NCBI RefSeq assembly: GCF_018861905.1
Contig: NZ_JAHLDU010000011.1
Location: 1 to 64,000 of the forward strand
Direction: 5' to 3'
Source: Clostridium sp. DSM 17811
Lineage (GTDB): Bacteria; Bacillota; Clostridia; Clostridiales; Clostridiaceae
Length of the DNA: 64,000 nucleotides
The first letter of the stretch is position 1. The number at the start of each line of letters is the position of its first letter. Position numbers and translations under genes: made by a program. Below, one piece after another: positions 26,480 through 35,719 of this stretch. The notes beneath the pieces were generated by a model. The model made no database searches. It had not been told where the DNA came from and saw only the letters and a list, made by a program, of their open reading frames with translations.

Positions 26480-27580
26480 CTAAAAAATCAAATCCATAGC
26501 TGAAGAGGCTACCTCCGAGCCGTTAATCAAGATCACTATTTTGTGTTCTCCTGGGTAATGTTTTCTTGTAGTGAGTTCCACCCATTTGTGTATTTTGGTT
26601 CCAGTAAGACACTGTCCTCCAGTCACTATTTTATCAGACAAAAGAAACAATTTACAGGATGTTTTTCCTCTTGATCGTATAAAATAAATCCCATATTCAA
26701 TTCGTATATGTATAGGGTCACCTTCTCGAATGCAAAGTTCATATTTGATTTTACAACTTTCACCAATTTTCAGACTAGGTGGATCTATAGACAAAGTAGC
26801 CCTTGTGGTAATAGGTCTATCTATGGATTCACCATATCCAAATAACTGCATTATTTCTGGATTTGCTTTGCGAATCAATGTTCTAGAGCCATGTCTTAAT
26901 ATCCAGTCAGTATACTTATTTATTCCTTTTAAACGTCTTACTGTTTCCACAATTACAAAAGGATTATCTTTTGAAATATCATTTAAATTGTTAGCAACAC
27001 TCTTACGTACATAAATAGAAGGGTCTTCTATTAGTTTATTAAGTACAGATAATACCATAGTGGGATCATTTTTAAACATAGTAAGTGCCATTCCCCAGGG
27101 TAGACGCGGACGACAGCCTTCACTTGCGAGCCTTCTTACATGTTCATTATTGTCTTTTGACCATTCTAACATCTTAAATATCATCCGCTTTGGATCAGAC
27201 ATAATAAACGGTCTTACTGCGAATTCAGAGGAGGATCTAATAGTAAATCGTTTAAGAGCTAACATAGAAAGCTCCCAATTTTCATCTGATAAACCATATA
27301 CGCATACAAAATTTGGAAAAAACAAGTATGGAAATCCGACGCAGAATTCATCGATTTTAAATAGTATTTCCAGTGCTTCGTCATATTTTTTGGGTAAAAA
27401 GACACCAAGCGTTTTAGTAATTCGGTCCATCCTCTCCATTAGTTTTAGTTCATCCCAAGTATCATCTATTATAGTGGCTATAAATTTATTAATATTAAAA
27501 GAATTATAGACATTATATATTTGCTCACCAAATTGCTGTAGGAATTCCTTGTTATACATATTTTTTAAAGCTTCTGCCAT
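26480..27580 (-). CDS. alkC: DNA alkylation repair protein, AlkC-like
   Basis: A 366-residue DNA glycosylase of the HEAT-like-repeat class that removes positively charged alkylated bases such as 3-methyladenine. Residues 1-260 are helical repeats; the family-typical RSSSEFAVRPFI (about 116-127) and HVRRLASEGCRPRLPWG (about 147-163) are present, along with DWILRHGSRTLIRK (about 226-239). Residues 265-366 form an Ig-like beta domain (SIDPPSLKIGESCKIKYEL), which distinguishes AlkC from the shorter AlkD. RBS AAGGAGGAA. It stands alone in its own orientation. An alkylguanine repair gene lies 3 kb away but is not co-transcribed. Confidence 0.9.
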   Translation of the reverse strand: MAEALKNMYNKEFLQQFGEQIYNVYNSFNINKFIATIIDDTWDELKLMERMDRITKTLGVFLPKKYDEALEILFKIDEFCVGFPYLFFPNFVCVYGLSDENWELSMLALKRFTIRSSSEFAVRPFIMSDPKRMIFKMLEWSKDNNEHVRRLASEGCRPRLPWGMALTMFKNDPTMVLSVLNKLIEDPSIYVRKSVANNLNDISKDNPFVIVETVRRLKGINKYTDWILRHGSRTLIRKANPEIMQLFGYGESIDRPITTRATLSIDPPSLKIGESCKIKYELCIREGDPIHIRIEYGIYFIRSRGKTSCKLFLLSDKIVTGGQCLTGTKIHKWVELTTRKHYPGEHKIVILINGSEVASSAMDLIF

Positions 27581-27774
27581 ATCTTATTCCTCCTTTTTAA
27601 CTTATATATCATTATTATAACAATCATAACTTGATAACTGTGAATAATATTAATGTTTTTAAATACTAAATGAATTAAATTTAGGCATATTAGGCAAACT
27701 ATTTTATATGAGGCTTAATAAATAAAAGGTGAAAACATGAAAAGTTACAGTGCTTACAACAAATTAAGATGGGT

Positions 27775-27804
27775 AAAAGGCTAGGACGTTATGTTCTAGC
27801 CTTT
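27775..27804. terminator. Terminator at the end of the phosphatase/GxGYxYP operon
   Basis: AAAAGGCTAG (27775-27784) pairs with CTAGCCTTTT (27795-27804); the stop codon of the minus-strand gene lies inside the loop. Confidence 0.75.
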
Positions 27805-29354
27805 TGTTTAACATTATTCATTATCAATTTCATAAATGTTTCAGGGGTTACTATTGCAATTTTAGGATTTTCTTTTAATTTGTTCACAACTGTTTCAATA
27901 TTGCTAAGGTCTTTGCTCCAAGCATGAACATAAACAAAAGTGTAACTATTAGAATTATTAATATTAACTTTACCAGAATCAATTCGATGATTAATATTTT
28001 TAATAAGTTCATCTTCACTTTCAATATTATCCCAAAGTAAATCCCTACAGGAGACTATGGGTTTATTATTTGACCAAATAATCTCCCCGTGGTAGTTGTC
28101 GTGTTTATGATAGTCAAGATAAAATAATCCGTGTATATTAGGTTTTATAGTAAACCTATCCCAAAGTTCGTTATTATGAAAAGAAGAGTCATCAATAATT
28201 GATACATATTTCTCATCTACTTTTTCCATATAATCATTTAATCTATTAATATACATAGATAGTGATTTCTTATCAAATTTACTTGGGTACATGTAGCCGT
28301 TCCCGGATGGTGGTACTATAAAATAGTCATTGGTAGATCCATAAGATGCACTTTCATAATATAGCTTAAATACGGTAGGGGCAAGATAATATAAGGATGG
28401 GCTTAATGACCAGCCTAAATTGAATTTTCCTTTATAAGGGGAACCATACCATTTGTGAGAACCATAATTAGTTCCAAGATCCCACTGCTGATTATCCCCG
28501 TCGGACATAATAAATGTTACATGATGAACATTTTCTTTAATAGGTAAGTTAACTAACGATTTTTGATGCATAGGTAATGAAGGAAATGAACTTAATACAG
28601 TTAAATTATAAGACCAGTCTGCAGCAACCATACTGATACCATATTTCGAAGTTGTACTTACATTAATAAATTCATCCGGGCCCCAACCGAGGCAAGTGGA
28701 GTCCTTATCTAGGGCTGAAAATATTTTATCTCGTAGGGTTGTAACGTCAATTTTATCTTCATAAAAAATTAGAGATTTGCTCATTATGCCATAGTCCCTT
28801 AATGCGGAAGATTTGTCTGGTGATAACTCAATTACTATGGAATGATTTAGACCAGAGTTCCATAAATTATCGAAGGCCCAGCTCTCAGCAGTATTTCTAC
28901 AGTCGCCTATAATCTTTGTAATTCCATAGATTCCTGCTTTGCCTTGGACAACTTCATCAATCGCAATGCAATTATTTAAGGAGGCAAGCGAACAAGCATT
29001 ATTTATTGAAGGATCTTTTAGTGTTTTATTATTGTAAAGCACATATCCATTAATATAATCTTTAAATACGTCTAATAAGCGCCACGGATTTGAGACATTT
29101 TCGTATGGAATTCCATATTCTTTTTTTAAATTATCTAGCCATGTTTGATAATCAGGTTGTGAGGAACTAAGCGTATATATTTGAATAGATGATTGTTTAT
29201 TAACAATTCCTTGAAGGGTAGCTATCATTGTTTTCTCAGCTGGCGTCATTGCATTTTGAGATATAACATATAAGTAAGTTGGAGTTATAGGATTTTTTAT
29301 ATAGTTATTAGTATCTAGATTTTTTCTGAATTCACTCCATTTAATAAAACTCAT
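27789..29354 (-). CDS. GxGYxYP-motif putative glycoside hydrolase
   Basis: A 521-residue protein carrying the exact namesake motif GNGYMYP (about 345-351). Before it come an N-terminal domain of about 200 residues (TPTYLYVISQNAMTPAEKTMIATLQGIV is its landmark stretch, a family start) and a MSDGDNQQWDLGTNYGS segment with clustered acidic and aromatic residues (about 283-299). The family is a putative glycoside hydrolase, usually secreted in gut bacteria; its reaction is poorly defined. Unusually, no signal peptide is visible here, so the protein should be cytoplasmic or exported otherwise. The start overlaps the end of the upstream phosphatase by 14 bases, so the two are translationally coupled. 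Confidence 0.8.
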   Translation of the reverse strand: MSFIKWSEFRKNLDTNNYIKNPITPTYLYVISQNAMTPAEKTMIATLQGIVNKQSSIQIYTLSSSQPDYQTWLDNLKKEYGIPYENVSNPWRLLDVFKDYINGYVLYNNKTLKDPSINNACSLASLNNCIAIDEVVQGKAGIYGITKIIGDCRNTAESWAFDNLWNSGLNHSIVIELSPDKSSALRDYGIMSKSLIFYEDKIDVTTLRDKIFSALDKDSTCLGWGPDEFINVSTTSKYGISMVAADWSYNLTVLSSFPSLPMHQKSLVNLPIKENVHHVTFIMSDGDNQQWDLGTNYGSHKWYGSPYKGKFNLGWSLSPSLYYLAPTVFKLYYESASYGSTNDYFIVPPSGNGYMYPSKFDKKSLSMYINRLNDYMEKVDEKYVSIIDDSSFHNNELWDRFTIKPNIHGLFYLDYHKHDNYHGEIIWSNNKPIVSCRDLLWDNIESEDELIKNINHRIDSGKVNINNSNSYTFVYVHAWSKDLSNIETVVNKLKENPKIAIVTPETFMKLIMNNVKQKART

Positions 29355-30171
29355 TACTATTTTTCCTACAGTATTTATAAAAATTATTTAAGAAGTTAAC
29401 TCTTTCATTATTATTAAAAGACTTGATATGACTCTCATCAAAATTAGCTAATAGTAATTGTCGTTCTATAATGTCTTCAGCTGTAACTTTGGCTGAATTT
29501 TTGATCATATCATACATAATCATGAAGGTAGTGGTCCTACCTATACCTTGTTTACAGTGAAAATGAAACCAACTGTTTTTAGGCTGTGATAGTACAAGCG
29601 CTACAAAGTAATCAACCATATCATCTTTAGGTATTTTACCATCGGTAACGGTAATTCGGTTATAGGATAATGATTTAGAATTAACAAGATATTGTTCATC
29701 TTCGACTTTTGTTGGAATTATAGTTATATTTTTATGATTATAAAATGTAATAGGTACATTTAGTTTTATATTACTTAGTTTGTTGTATTCATCAAGTAAT
29801 ACTTGATTTTTAGTTAGTCCTATGTTAGCATCATTTTTTGCATTAGCCCAGCTAACAGGTAACCCATTAATAAATCCGTGTGATTCTTGTCTTAGGTCAA
29901 TGATGGTAATTGGTAATGATGTGTTTATACTATTTATTACAATAGGTAAATTATCCTTTGAAAATTGTTGACTTCCAGAAATGTTTAATGTGTTTAATCC
30001 ACTAAGATTTAAATTCTTATTGGTTTGCGTATTTAATAAAGTTGATGACTTACGAAAATTTTTTGGTATGTTATTATTATTTTGAGAATCTAAAACAAGG
30101 TTTATACTATCGTTGATCTGCGTATATCTATTGAACATAATCATATTATAAAAATAGGGGCACTGGTACAT
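29341..30171 (-). CDS. PTP-like phosphatase (phytase/PhyA-type cysteine phosphatase)
   Basis: A 276-residue cysteine phosphatase with the active-site P-loop HFHCKQGIGRTTT (Cys206, Arg212) and an upstream DLRQESHGF segment (Asp92) with TDGKIP (Asp177) as the likely general-acid loop. This is the architecture of PTP-like inositol-polyphosphatases such as ruminal PhyA, and of related effectors. Substrate may be inositol phosphate, phosphoprotein or another phospho-ester. No signal peptide is visible, although PhyA enzymes are normally exported. ATG 30171 follows GGAGG by 6 bases. It overlaps the GxGYxYP gene, implying a joint role. Confidence 0.85.
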   Translation of the reverse strand: MYQCPYFYNMIMFNRYTQINDSINLVLDSQNNNNIPKNFRKSSTLLNTQTNKNLNLSGLNTLNISGSQQFSKDNLPIVINSINTSLPITIIDLRQESHGFINGLPVSWANAKNDANIGLTKNQVLLDEYNKLSNIKLNVPITFYNHKNITIIPTKVEDEQYLVNSKSLSYNRITVTDGKIPKDDMVDYFVALVLSQPKNSWFHFHCKQGIGRTTTFMIMYDMIKNSAKVTAEDIIERQLLLANFDESHIKSFNNNERVNFLNNFYKYCRKNSNEFY

Positions 30172-30360
30172 ATATATCCTCCATAAAAAATGTTCTTCAA
30201 TGTATATTATGTATATATACCCGCTTTGTTACTAAGTACAGTTTTACATGCATACTTAAAGCATTTGAATATATTTAATGTTTAAAGGATATACAGGAAG
30301 ACAGTTATAAAAGAATATAGTAATATATATTATAAAGGAACTAAACGTGGAGGTGGTAAT

Positions 30361-30864
30361 ATTAATAACATATTTTATTATGAAACAATAATTGGAAAAA
30401 TAGGAATTGTTGAGAATGGCATGGCTATAACTCAGATGAATTTTGCTGAAAAAATGCCTAAAGGTATAAATATTAATGAGACCGTTTTGCTAAAAAGAGC
30501 AAATATGCAACTTCAAGAATATTTTTGTGGAAAAAGAAAAATATTTGATTTACCGCTTGCTCCTAGTGGGACAGAATTTCAGCAAAAGGTATGGAATTCA
30601 CTGTTAGAAATCCCTTATGGAAAAACAAAAAGTTATAAGGATATAGCAAAAAATGTTGGTAATATAAAAGCAGCTCGTGCAGTAGGAATGGCAAATAATA
30701 AAAATCCGATTTTTATAATAATCCCTTGTCATCGTGTCATTGGGGCTAATGGTAAATTGGTTGGTTATGCTGGTGGGTTGAGTGTGAAAGAAAAACTTTT
30801 AGCAATAGAAAAACAAAATTATGAATCAATCATAGCAATAAGAAGCTACCAAGTGAAAATGTAA
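30361..30864 (+). CDS. ogt: Methylated-DNA-[protein]-cysteine S-methyltransferase, apparent ATT start
   Basis: A suicidal repair protein that moves the methyl group from O6-methylguanine to its own cysteine (IIPCHRVIG, Cys123). The helix-turn-helix region around FQQKVWNSLLEIPYGKTKSY is standard. The first ATG in frame, at 30421, would remove the N-terminal strand; the frame upstream encodes NNIFYYETIIGKIGIVENG, which matches the family's N-terminus. GGAGGTGG at 30349-30356 is ideally placed for the ATT codon at 30361, giving 167 residues of normal length. The gene therefore appears to use a non-canonical ATT start or to have lost its ATG by one base change. Confidence 0.88.
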   Translation: MNNIFYYETIIGKIGIVENGMAITQMNFAEKMPKGININETVLLKRANMQLQEYFCGKRKIFDLPLAPSGTEFQQKVWNSLLEIPYGKTKSYKDIAKNVGNIKAARAVGMANNKNPIFIIIPCHRVIGANGKLVGYAGGLSVKEKLLAIEKQNYESIIAIRSYQVKM

Positions 30865-31074
30865 CTTATTGACTTTAGAAAGACAACAGAATAATGTATA
30901 CTGAGCTTGGATATACATTTACAAAGTAACAGAAATAATAAATTTGAACACATTTAAGCAATGTTATTATGGTGTTAGATATATCAGTGACAGTGAGGAG
31001 GGGAATATATTATTCAAGTAAAAAATTAAAGTATGGAATTGTTACTAAAGATGAATATATTAGGAGGAAAACTA

Positions 31075-31770
31075 ATGAAAAGGTCAATAAAAGTCATTAT
31101 AGGTTTATTAGTTATAGGACTACTTATTGTAATAGGGGTTATGTATAAAATACTTTCACCGTCGCTGTCAGCAGAAAATGCAAAATCTACAATTGGAACA
31201 CCAGAGCAGGTAGCGGACAAGAGAATTTCAGATGCTAAAATAATAGCAGATAAAAAAATAGTAGATGCAAAAATAATAGCAGATAAAAAATTGTCAGATG
31301 CAAATGCAATTGAGGGTCAAAAAATATCAAATACTAAGTCACAAAGTGAGTTGCCTAAAGAAGTTGAATATAAAAATTATCTTAATGAAAAGTTTTTATG
31401 TTCGATTAAGTATCCTAGTGAACTAAAAGTAGTTAAAGAAACTGTTAATGGGAATATGTTTAAATCCGATGATGATAGTATATCACTTCAGATTTATGGA
31501 ACTAACAATGTATCACACGATACAGTTGATTCAATATATAACAAAGCTATAAAAAATAATAATATGTATTATAAAGTAAAAAACGGTAATTGGTTTGTAA
31601 TATCTTATACTGATGGCGACAAAATAGTATACCAAAAGAAAGTAGTTGGAAAAGGTTCAATTGATACTTTTATTTTTAAATTTCCAACTAATCAAAAGAA
31701 TAAATATACTAAAGCTGTAGAAATGATTGAAAAAAGTTTTAAAGCTTCGTCAACTGACAAAGCTCATTAG
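31075..31770 (+). CDS. Membrane-anchored protein with heptad-like repeat stalk
   Basis: A 231-residue protein of unknown function. A basic start (MKRSIK) and a hydrophobic helix (about 6-25) anchor it in the membrane. Then comes a short Ala/Lys/Asp-rich stalk with repeats of DAKIIADKK type (about 52-85), probably a coiled coil, and a globular beta-rich domain of about 120 residues (YLNEKFLCSIKYPSELKVV...) similar in style to PsbP-like extracellular folds. RBS TTAGGAGGA just before ATG 31075 decides the start over an upstream in-frame ATG. It is monocistronic with a terminator. Confidence 0.65.
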   Translation: MKRSIKVIIGLLVIGLLIVIGVMYKILSPSLSAENAKSTIGTPEQVADKRISDAKIIADKKIVDAKIIADKKLSDANAIEGQKISNTKSQSELPKEVEYKNYLNEKFLCSIKYPSELKVVKETVNGNMFKSDDDSISLQIYGTNNVSHDTVDSIYNKAIKNNNMYYKVKNGNWFVISYTDGDKIVYQKKVVGKGSIDTFIFKFPTNQKNKYTKAVEMIEKSFKASSTDKAH

Positions 31771-31778
31771 TAATATGA

Positions 31779-31818
31779 AAAAATTTAAGTAGTGATTACT
31801 CCCTGCTTAAATTTTTAC
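31779..31818 (+). terminator. Terminator after the anchored protein
   Basis: AAAAATTTAAG (31779-31789) pairs with CTTAAATTTTT (31806-31816). Confidence 0.75.
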
Positions 31819-31869
31819 TTTGATTAAAAAAATTTATAAAAAAGATTTAAGTAGTCTTAATATTTTTTA

Positions 31870-32337
31870 CTATTCGTAAATCTTCTCTATACTTACTTCG
31901 TAATTACCTTCAGGGGCTAAAACTGTGCATTTCTCTCCAAGTGCCTTTTTATAGATTGCAATTCCAAGTGGTGATTCAATACTTATATTCATAAGGTCCG
32001 GATTGGTCTCTACAGTGGATACCAAGCGTACTTTTACAATATCATCTGTATCAAGAAATTTAATGTCAGCCTGTCCACCAAGACCTAAGTGTTCATCGCT
32101 GCTCTCGTCATCTACTACTGTAGAGTTTCGAAGTAACTCTTGTACTGCAATTATTCTATCATTATTAGTTGCTTCCTCATCTTTAGCTGCATCATATTCT
32201 GCATTTTCACTTAGATCGCCATGCCCCTTTGCTTCTTTAATTGCTGCCGTTATTTCTCTTCTTTTTTCTCCGGTTCGTAGGGTTAATTCTTCTTCTAATT
32301 TTATTACCCCACTAGGTGTTAATATTGTACTTTTCAT
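31870..32337 (-). CDS. greA: Transcription elongation factor GreA
   Basis: A 155-residue Gre factor that reaches through the RNA polymerase secondary channel and stimulates cleavage of backtracked transcripts. The N-terminal coiled coil ends in the acidic tip GDLSENAEYDAAKDEEA (about 40-56; the two acidic residues hold Mg2+), and the C-terminal domain has SPLGIAIYKKALGEKCTV (about 122-139). RBS TTAGGAGTG. It stands alone; Clostridium genomes often carry a second greA in the dus-lysS region, so this may be a paralog. Confidence 0.95.
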   Translation of the reverse strand: MKSTILTPSGVIKLEEELTLRTGEKRREITAAIKEAKGHGDLSENAEYDAAKDEEATNNDRIIAVQELLRNSTVVDDESSDEHLGLGGQADIKFLDTDDIVKVRLVSTVETNPDLMNISIESPLGIAIYKKALGEKCTVLAPEGNYEVSIEKIYE

Positions 32338-32607
32338 ATTTTTTCACTCCTAACAAATTTTCCATTTATAATGGTATTAGACATACATAAAGAATTATTA
32401 TATCACATTTTTAGCTAATATAATAAATTCCATATCTAAGTTAATGAATATTTAAATATTTTTATATCTATAATACTATAAATAAGGGCTAAACTTTATT
32501 GTAATTTATTTTTTTTGTGATATAATAGAATTATAGACAATAACAATTATTAAGAAATATTAATTTTTATATAAAAACTAAGCTTAATAAAAATGGAGGG
32601 ATAATAA

Positions 32608-33273
32608 ATGTCAATTTATGATTTTAATGCAATTACAATAGATGGGGAAGAGGTTTCTCTAAAACAATATAAGGGAAAGGTACTTATTATAGTTAATACG
32701 GCAAGCAAGTGTGGATTTACTCCACAATACAAGGGCTTAGAGAAGATTTATGAGCAGTACAAGGACAAGGGCTTTGAAATATTGGGTTTTCCAAGTAATC
32801 AATTTGCAGCTCAGGAACCTGGTGAAAGTAGTGAAATAAAAAATTTCTGTGAAATTAATTATGGAGTGAGTTTCCCATTGTTTGAGAAAACTGATGTAAG
32901 GGGAAAGAATGCTCATCCGATTTTTAAATACCTTACAGAAAAAGCAAAATTCAAAGGATTTGACTTGAATCAGCCTAATGAAAAAAAATTTAATGATATG
33001 CTTGAGAAAAAATTTCCGGAATTACTAGTAGGAGATTCAATAAAATGGAACTTTACAAAGTTCCTTATAGGAAGAGATGGTAATGTAGAATATAGATTTG
33101 AACCAACAACTACGCCAGAAGATATATCAACAGACATTGAAAAATTGCTTGGAACAGCAACTGGAAGCGACGTAACTAATAAAGAAATTTATACTGGTGA
33201 AGATGATGAAGAGGTTTTAAATTGTGAAGGAAAACCTTGTAACTTTGTATATAATGCTAAAAATGAAAATTAG
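32608..33273 (+). CDS. Glutathione peroxidase-family thiol peroxidase with C-terminal extension
   Basis: A 221-residue thioredoxin-fold peroxidase. NTASKCGFTPQY (about 31-42) holds the peroxidatic residue, a Cys rather than selenocysteine, and WNFTKFLI (about 149-156) is the conserved Trp/Asn site. Ordinary members are about 160-185 residues; this one has an extra acidic tail of about 40 residues ending in CEGKPC, perhaps a redox or metal site. Clostridia lack glutathione as a rule, so thioredoxin is the likely reductant. RBS TGGAGGG. It is monocistronic. Confidence 0.9.
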   Translation: MSIYDFNAITIDGEEVSLKQYKGKVLIIVNTASKCGFTPQYKGLEKIYEQYKDKGFEILGFPSNQFAAQEPGESSEIKNFCEINYGVSFPLFEKTDVRGKNAHPIFKYLTEKAKFKGFDLNQPNEKKFNDMLEKKFPELLVGDSIKWNFTKFLIGRDGNVEYRFEPTTTPEDISTDIEKLLGTATGSDVTNKEIYTGEDDEEVLNCEGKPCNFVYNAKNEN

Positions 33274-33368
33274 TAAGGAATAGGTATATACTTATGTTGA
33301 GTTATTGATAGAAACTATAATATAGAATAGTCAAAATTATAATATATACAGATATAAAAATAATTTTA

Positions 33369-33430
33369 AAGAAATGAATGGAGAAGTAAAGTGTAATTTA
33401 CATCTCTAAACATTTCTTTATTTTTTTGTA
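33369..33430 (+). terminator. Terminator after the peroxidase
   Basis: AAAGAAATG near 33370 pairs with CATTTCTTT near 33412 and is followed by ATTTTTTTG. Confidence 0.65.
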
Positions 33431-33526
33431 TAGTTTTTTTAATGAGATAATGCTAGTAGACAACAAGCGACAAAAAACGATTAATATGTTAATATAAGGA
33501 TAGACTCCGAATGTTAGAAACATAGT

Positions 33527-33562
33527 ATAGTTACCGATAATATTATAGTTACCGATAATATT
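33527..33562 (+). repeat. Two 18-bp tandem repeats
   Basis: ATAGTTACCGATAATATT occurs twice head to tail. It lies in the gene-poor stretch 33431-33646 before the truncated glycosyltransferase, in which I see no gene. Confidence 0.85.
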
Positions 33563-33646
33563 ATATAAAACAATAAATATTTAAAAAAGGAATGGTTTTT
33601 TGATAAATATATGTATTTTAAAAATATGTTCATTATTAAATAAGAT

Positions 33647-34507
33647 GTGAAAAATTTGGGAGTGTCATCTGCTAGAAATAAAGGTACAAAAGCAGCAACA
33701 AAAAAATTCATTCAATTTGTTGATTCTGATGATTATATTGAACCTAATATGATTGAAACTTTAACTAATGAAATAAGTAGAAATACTGATGTGGTATTTT
33801 GTGGATATACAAGAGTTTCTAAGGATAAAAATGGTAAAATAAACGTTAAGGCTATCAGTTTAAACAATCAAGTTAGTATTACAAAAAAAACATTCTTGAA
33901 TGAATTTGGTATTCTTTTTAAAAATTATTATATTAACTATCTTTGGAATAAGTTATATGTTGCTGATATTATTAAAAAATATAATCTTGAATTTGATAGT
34001 TTAATAAATTGGGGGGAGGATCTTATGTTCAATCTCCAATATCTAGAACATTGTGGTAACATCACTATAATTGATAAACAACTCTATAATTATGTGAATT
34101 ATAATGATAATTCTATTACATCTACATTTAATAAAGAATTATATAATAATCAAAATAACATGTACAAATCAGTAAGAAAATTTCTAATTAATAATAATGC
34201 ATATACAGATACAAATAAAGATGTAGTAGAATTGAAATTCACAGATAGCATTATAATGAGTTTAAACAATTTGTTTTATAAAGATTCAGATTGCGATAAA
34301 TTAGAAATTAAGAAGCAAATATCACGAATTATTGAAGACGACATTTTAGGTCAGAATTTAAAGTATTTTAACTTCGGAGGTTTTCAAAAAAAAATAGTCG
34401 GTAAACTGATAAAGAATAAATCTTTGCATTTTATTATTTGTTTTTATAAAACTAAAGAGTATATTAGGCGCAGAAAGAATTTTTTATATAGGATTTTTAA
34501 AAAGTAA
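33647..34507 (+). pseudogene. N-terminally truncated family 2 glycosyltransferase
   Basis: 286 residues corresponding to a GT2 enzyme without its first 70 or so residues: the nucleotide-binding IIVPVYN start is missing, and the frame picks up at NLGVSSARNKGTKAATKKFI and the catalytic-metal DSDDYI motif. The rest is full length, with WGEDLMFNLQYL (acceptor loop) and a basic C-terminus. A GTG could start it, but there is no ribosome site and an in-frame TAA lies two codons upstream. Without the donor-binding strand it should be inactive. It ends in a good terminator. Confidence 0.8.
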
Positions 34508-34519
34508 GTAATCAAAATG

Positions 34520-34562
34520 AAAAGTGCCAGATATGTTTTATTTCATATCTGGTACTTTTAGT
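34520..34562. terminator. Bidirectional terminator between the glycosyltransferase and the OYE gene
   Basis: AAAAGTGCCAGATATG (34520-34535) pairs with CATATCTGGTACTTTT (34544-34559), one G-U. Confidence 0.8.
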
Positions 34563-34600
34563 TTATAAGATGTGTTAAGTATTTAATTGTGATAAAGTAA

Positions 34601-35719
34601 TTATTTTGACATTGGGAACCAACCAGGTGTATTTATAATTGTATTCCAAAGTGGCTCCGGAATATCTAAAGATTTTCTTTGAGTTTTATTTAAAGTAGTA
34701 CGTATTTTTGAAAAATCACCAGTTTGAACCTTACTGACCCAGTCGGGTTCCATGATTAGCTCTCTACCAAGAGATATAAATGCGACGCCACTGTTTAATG
34801 CCTTTATAGCATCTTCAGGTGTGTGGATAGATCCAACGCCGATAAAAGGGACTCTGCCATGTATTTTGTCAAGTATACTGCAAATAATAGGATTAGTATT
34901 GGAGGCATTACGTATTGAACTTTGCCAAAAATCCGATATGGAGCTGTGCAAATAACTTAATCCTTGATTTGATAAAACATCTATAAATGAAAGAGTGTCT
35001 TCTAAAGTTATACCGGGATTTTCTATTTCCTCTGGTGAAAACCTGTAGCCCACTATGAAATTCTTTATGCCATCTTCTTTTATTACTTTCTTAACCTGCG
35101 CAATAACAGCTAGCGGGAAATTCATTCTTTTTTCTATGCTTCCACCCCACATATCATCTCTTCGGTTTGAATGAGGAGAAAAAAATTGTTGTAATAAATA
35201 TGTGTTGGCCCCATGAATTTCTACACCATCAAAACCAGCAGCTATTGCAAGTTTTGTTGTTTTACCAAAAGCCTTAATAGTATCTTGGATTTCTGCTTGG
35301 GTCATTTCGCGTGGAGTCATTGCACCTTCTCTTTCAGCTGCTATAGCGCTTGCACTAATAGTTTGACCACCAGGTATTTCGGCAGGAATTGCCATTCTTC
35401 CACCATGAAATATTTGAAGAATTGCTAAGGCACCTTCTCCTTTTATGGTTTGTGATAATTTTTTTAAACTTGGTAAAAAGCTATTGTTGTAAGCAGCAAA
35501 TTGTCCAGGGAATCCCTTACCTGATTCTTGTACATTGGTTGCGGCAGTAATTACTATGCCTACACCTTTTGACCTTGCTTTATAATAACTTAATTCTGCC
35601 ACAGATACTGTTCCATCAGGATTTGCAGAAAAAGTAGTCATAGGTGCCATAACTATAGAGTTTTTTACATTTATAGTTGAATCTAATGTTGTTTGTTTAA
35701 GTAAATTTTCAAATTTCAA
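34601..35719 (-). CDS. NADH:flavin oxidoreductase, Old Yellow Enzyme family
   Basis: A 372-residue FMN enzyme reducing activated C=C bonds (enones, nitro compounds). The N-terminal SIVMAPMTTFSANPDG, GFDGVEIHGANTYLLQQFFS (about 169-188) and SPHSNRRDDMWGGS are family landmarks; the barrel ends with the phosphate-binding VGSIHTPEDA and SLGRELI. The length is that of single-domain OYEs, without the iron-sulfur extension of enoate reductases. The start is TTG, chosen because GAGAGGAGAG precedes it. The gene is divergent from the MATE pump; the roughly 330 bases between them hold promoters only. Confidence 0.92.
   Translation of the reverse strand: MKFENLLKQTTLDSTINVKNSIVMAPMTTFSANPDGTVSVAELSYYKARSKGVGIVITAATNVQESGKGFPGQFAAYNNSFLPSLKKLSQTIKGEGALAILQIFHGGRMAIPAEIPGGQTISASAIAAEREGAMTPREMTQAEIQDTIKAFGKTTKLAIAAGFDGVEIHGANTYLLQQFFSPHSNRRDDMWGGSIEKRMNFPLAVIAQVKKVIKEDGIKNFIVGYRFSPEEIENPGITLEDTLSFIDVLSNQGLSYLHSSISDFWQSSIRNASNTNPIICSILDKIHGRVPFIGVGSIHTPEDAIKALNSGVAFISLGRELIMEPDWVSKVQTGDFSKIRTTLNKTQRKSLDIPEPLWNTIINTPGWFPMSK

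Noticed and set aside
27737-27784. 15-residue ORF with a ribosome-like AAGGTG
   Set aside because: It runs into the terminator hairpin of the convergent operon and is too short and featureless to support.
33527-33562. Start of a CRISPR-like array
   Set aside because: Only two 18-bp copies, directly abutting with no spacer, and no cas genes in the window.
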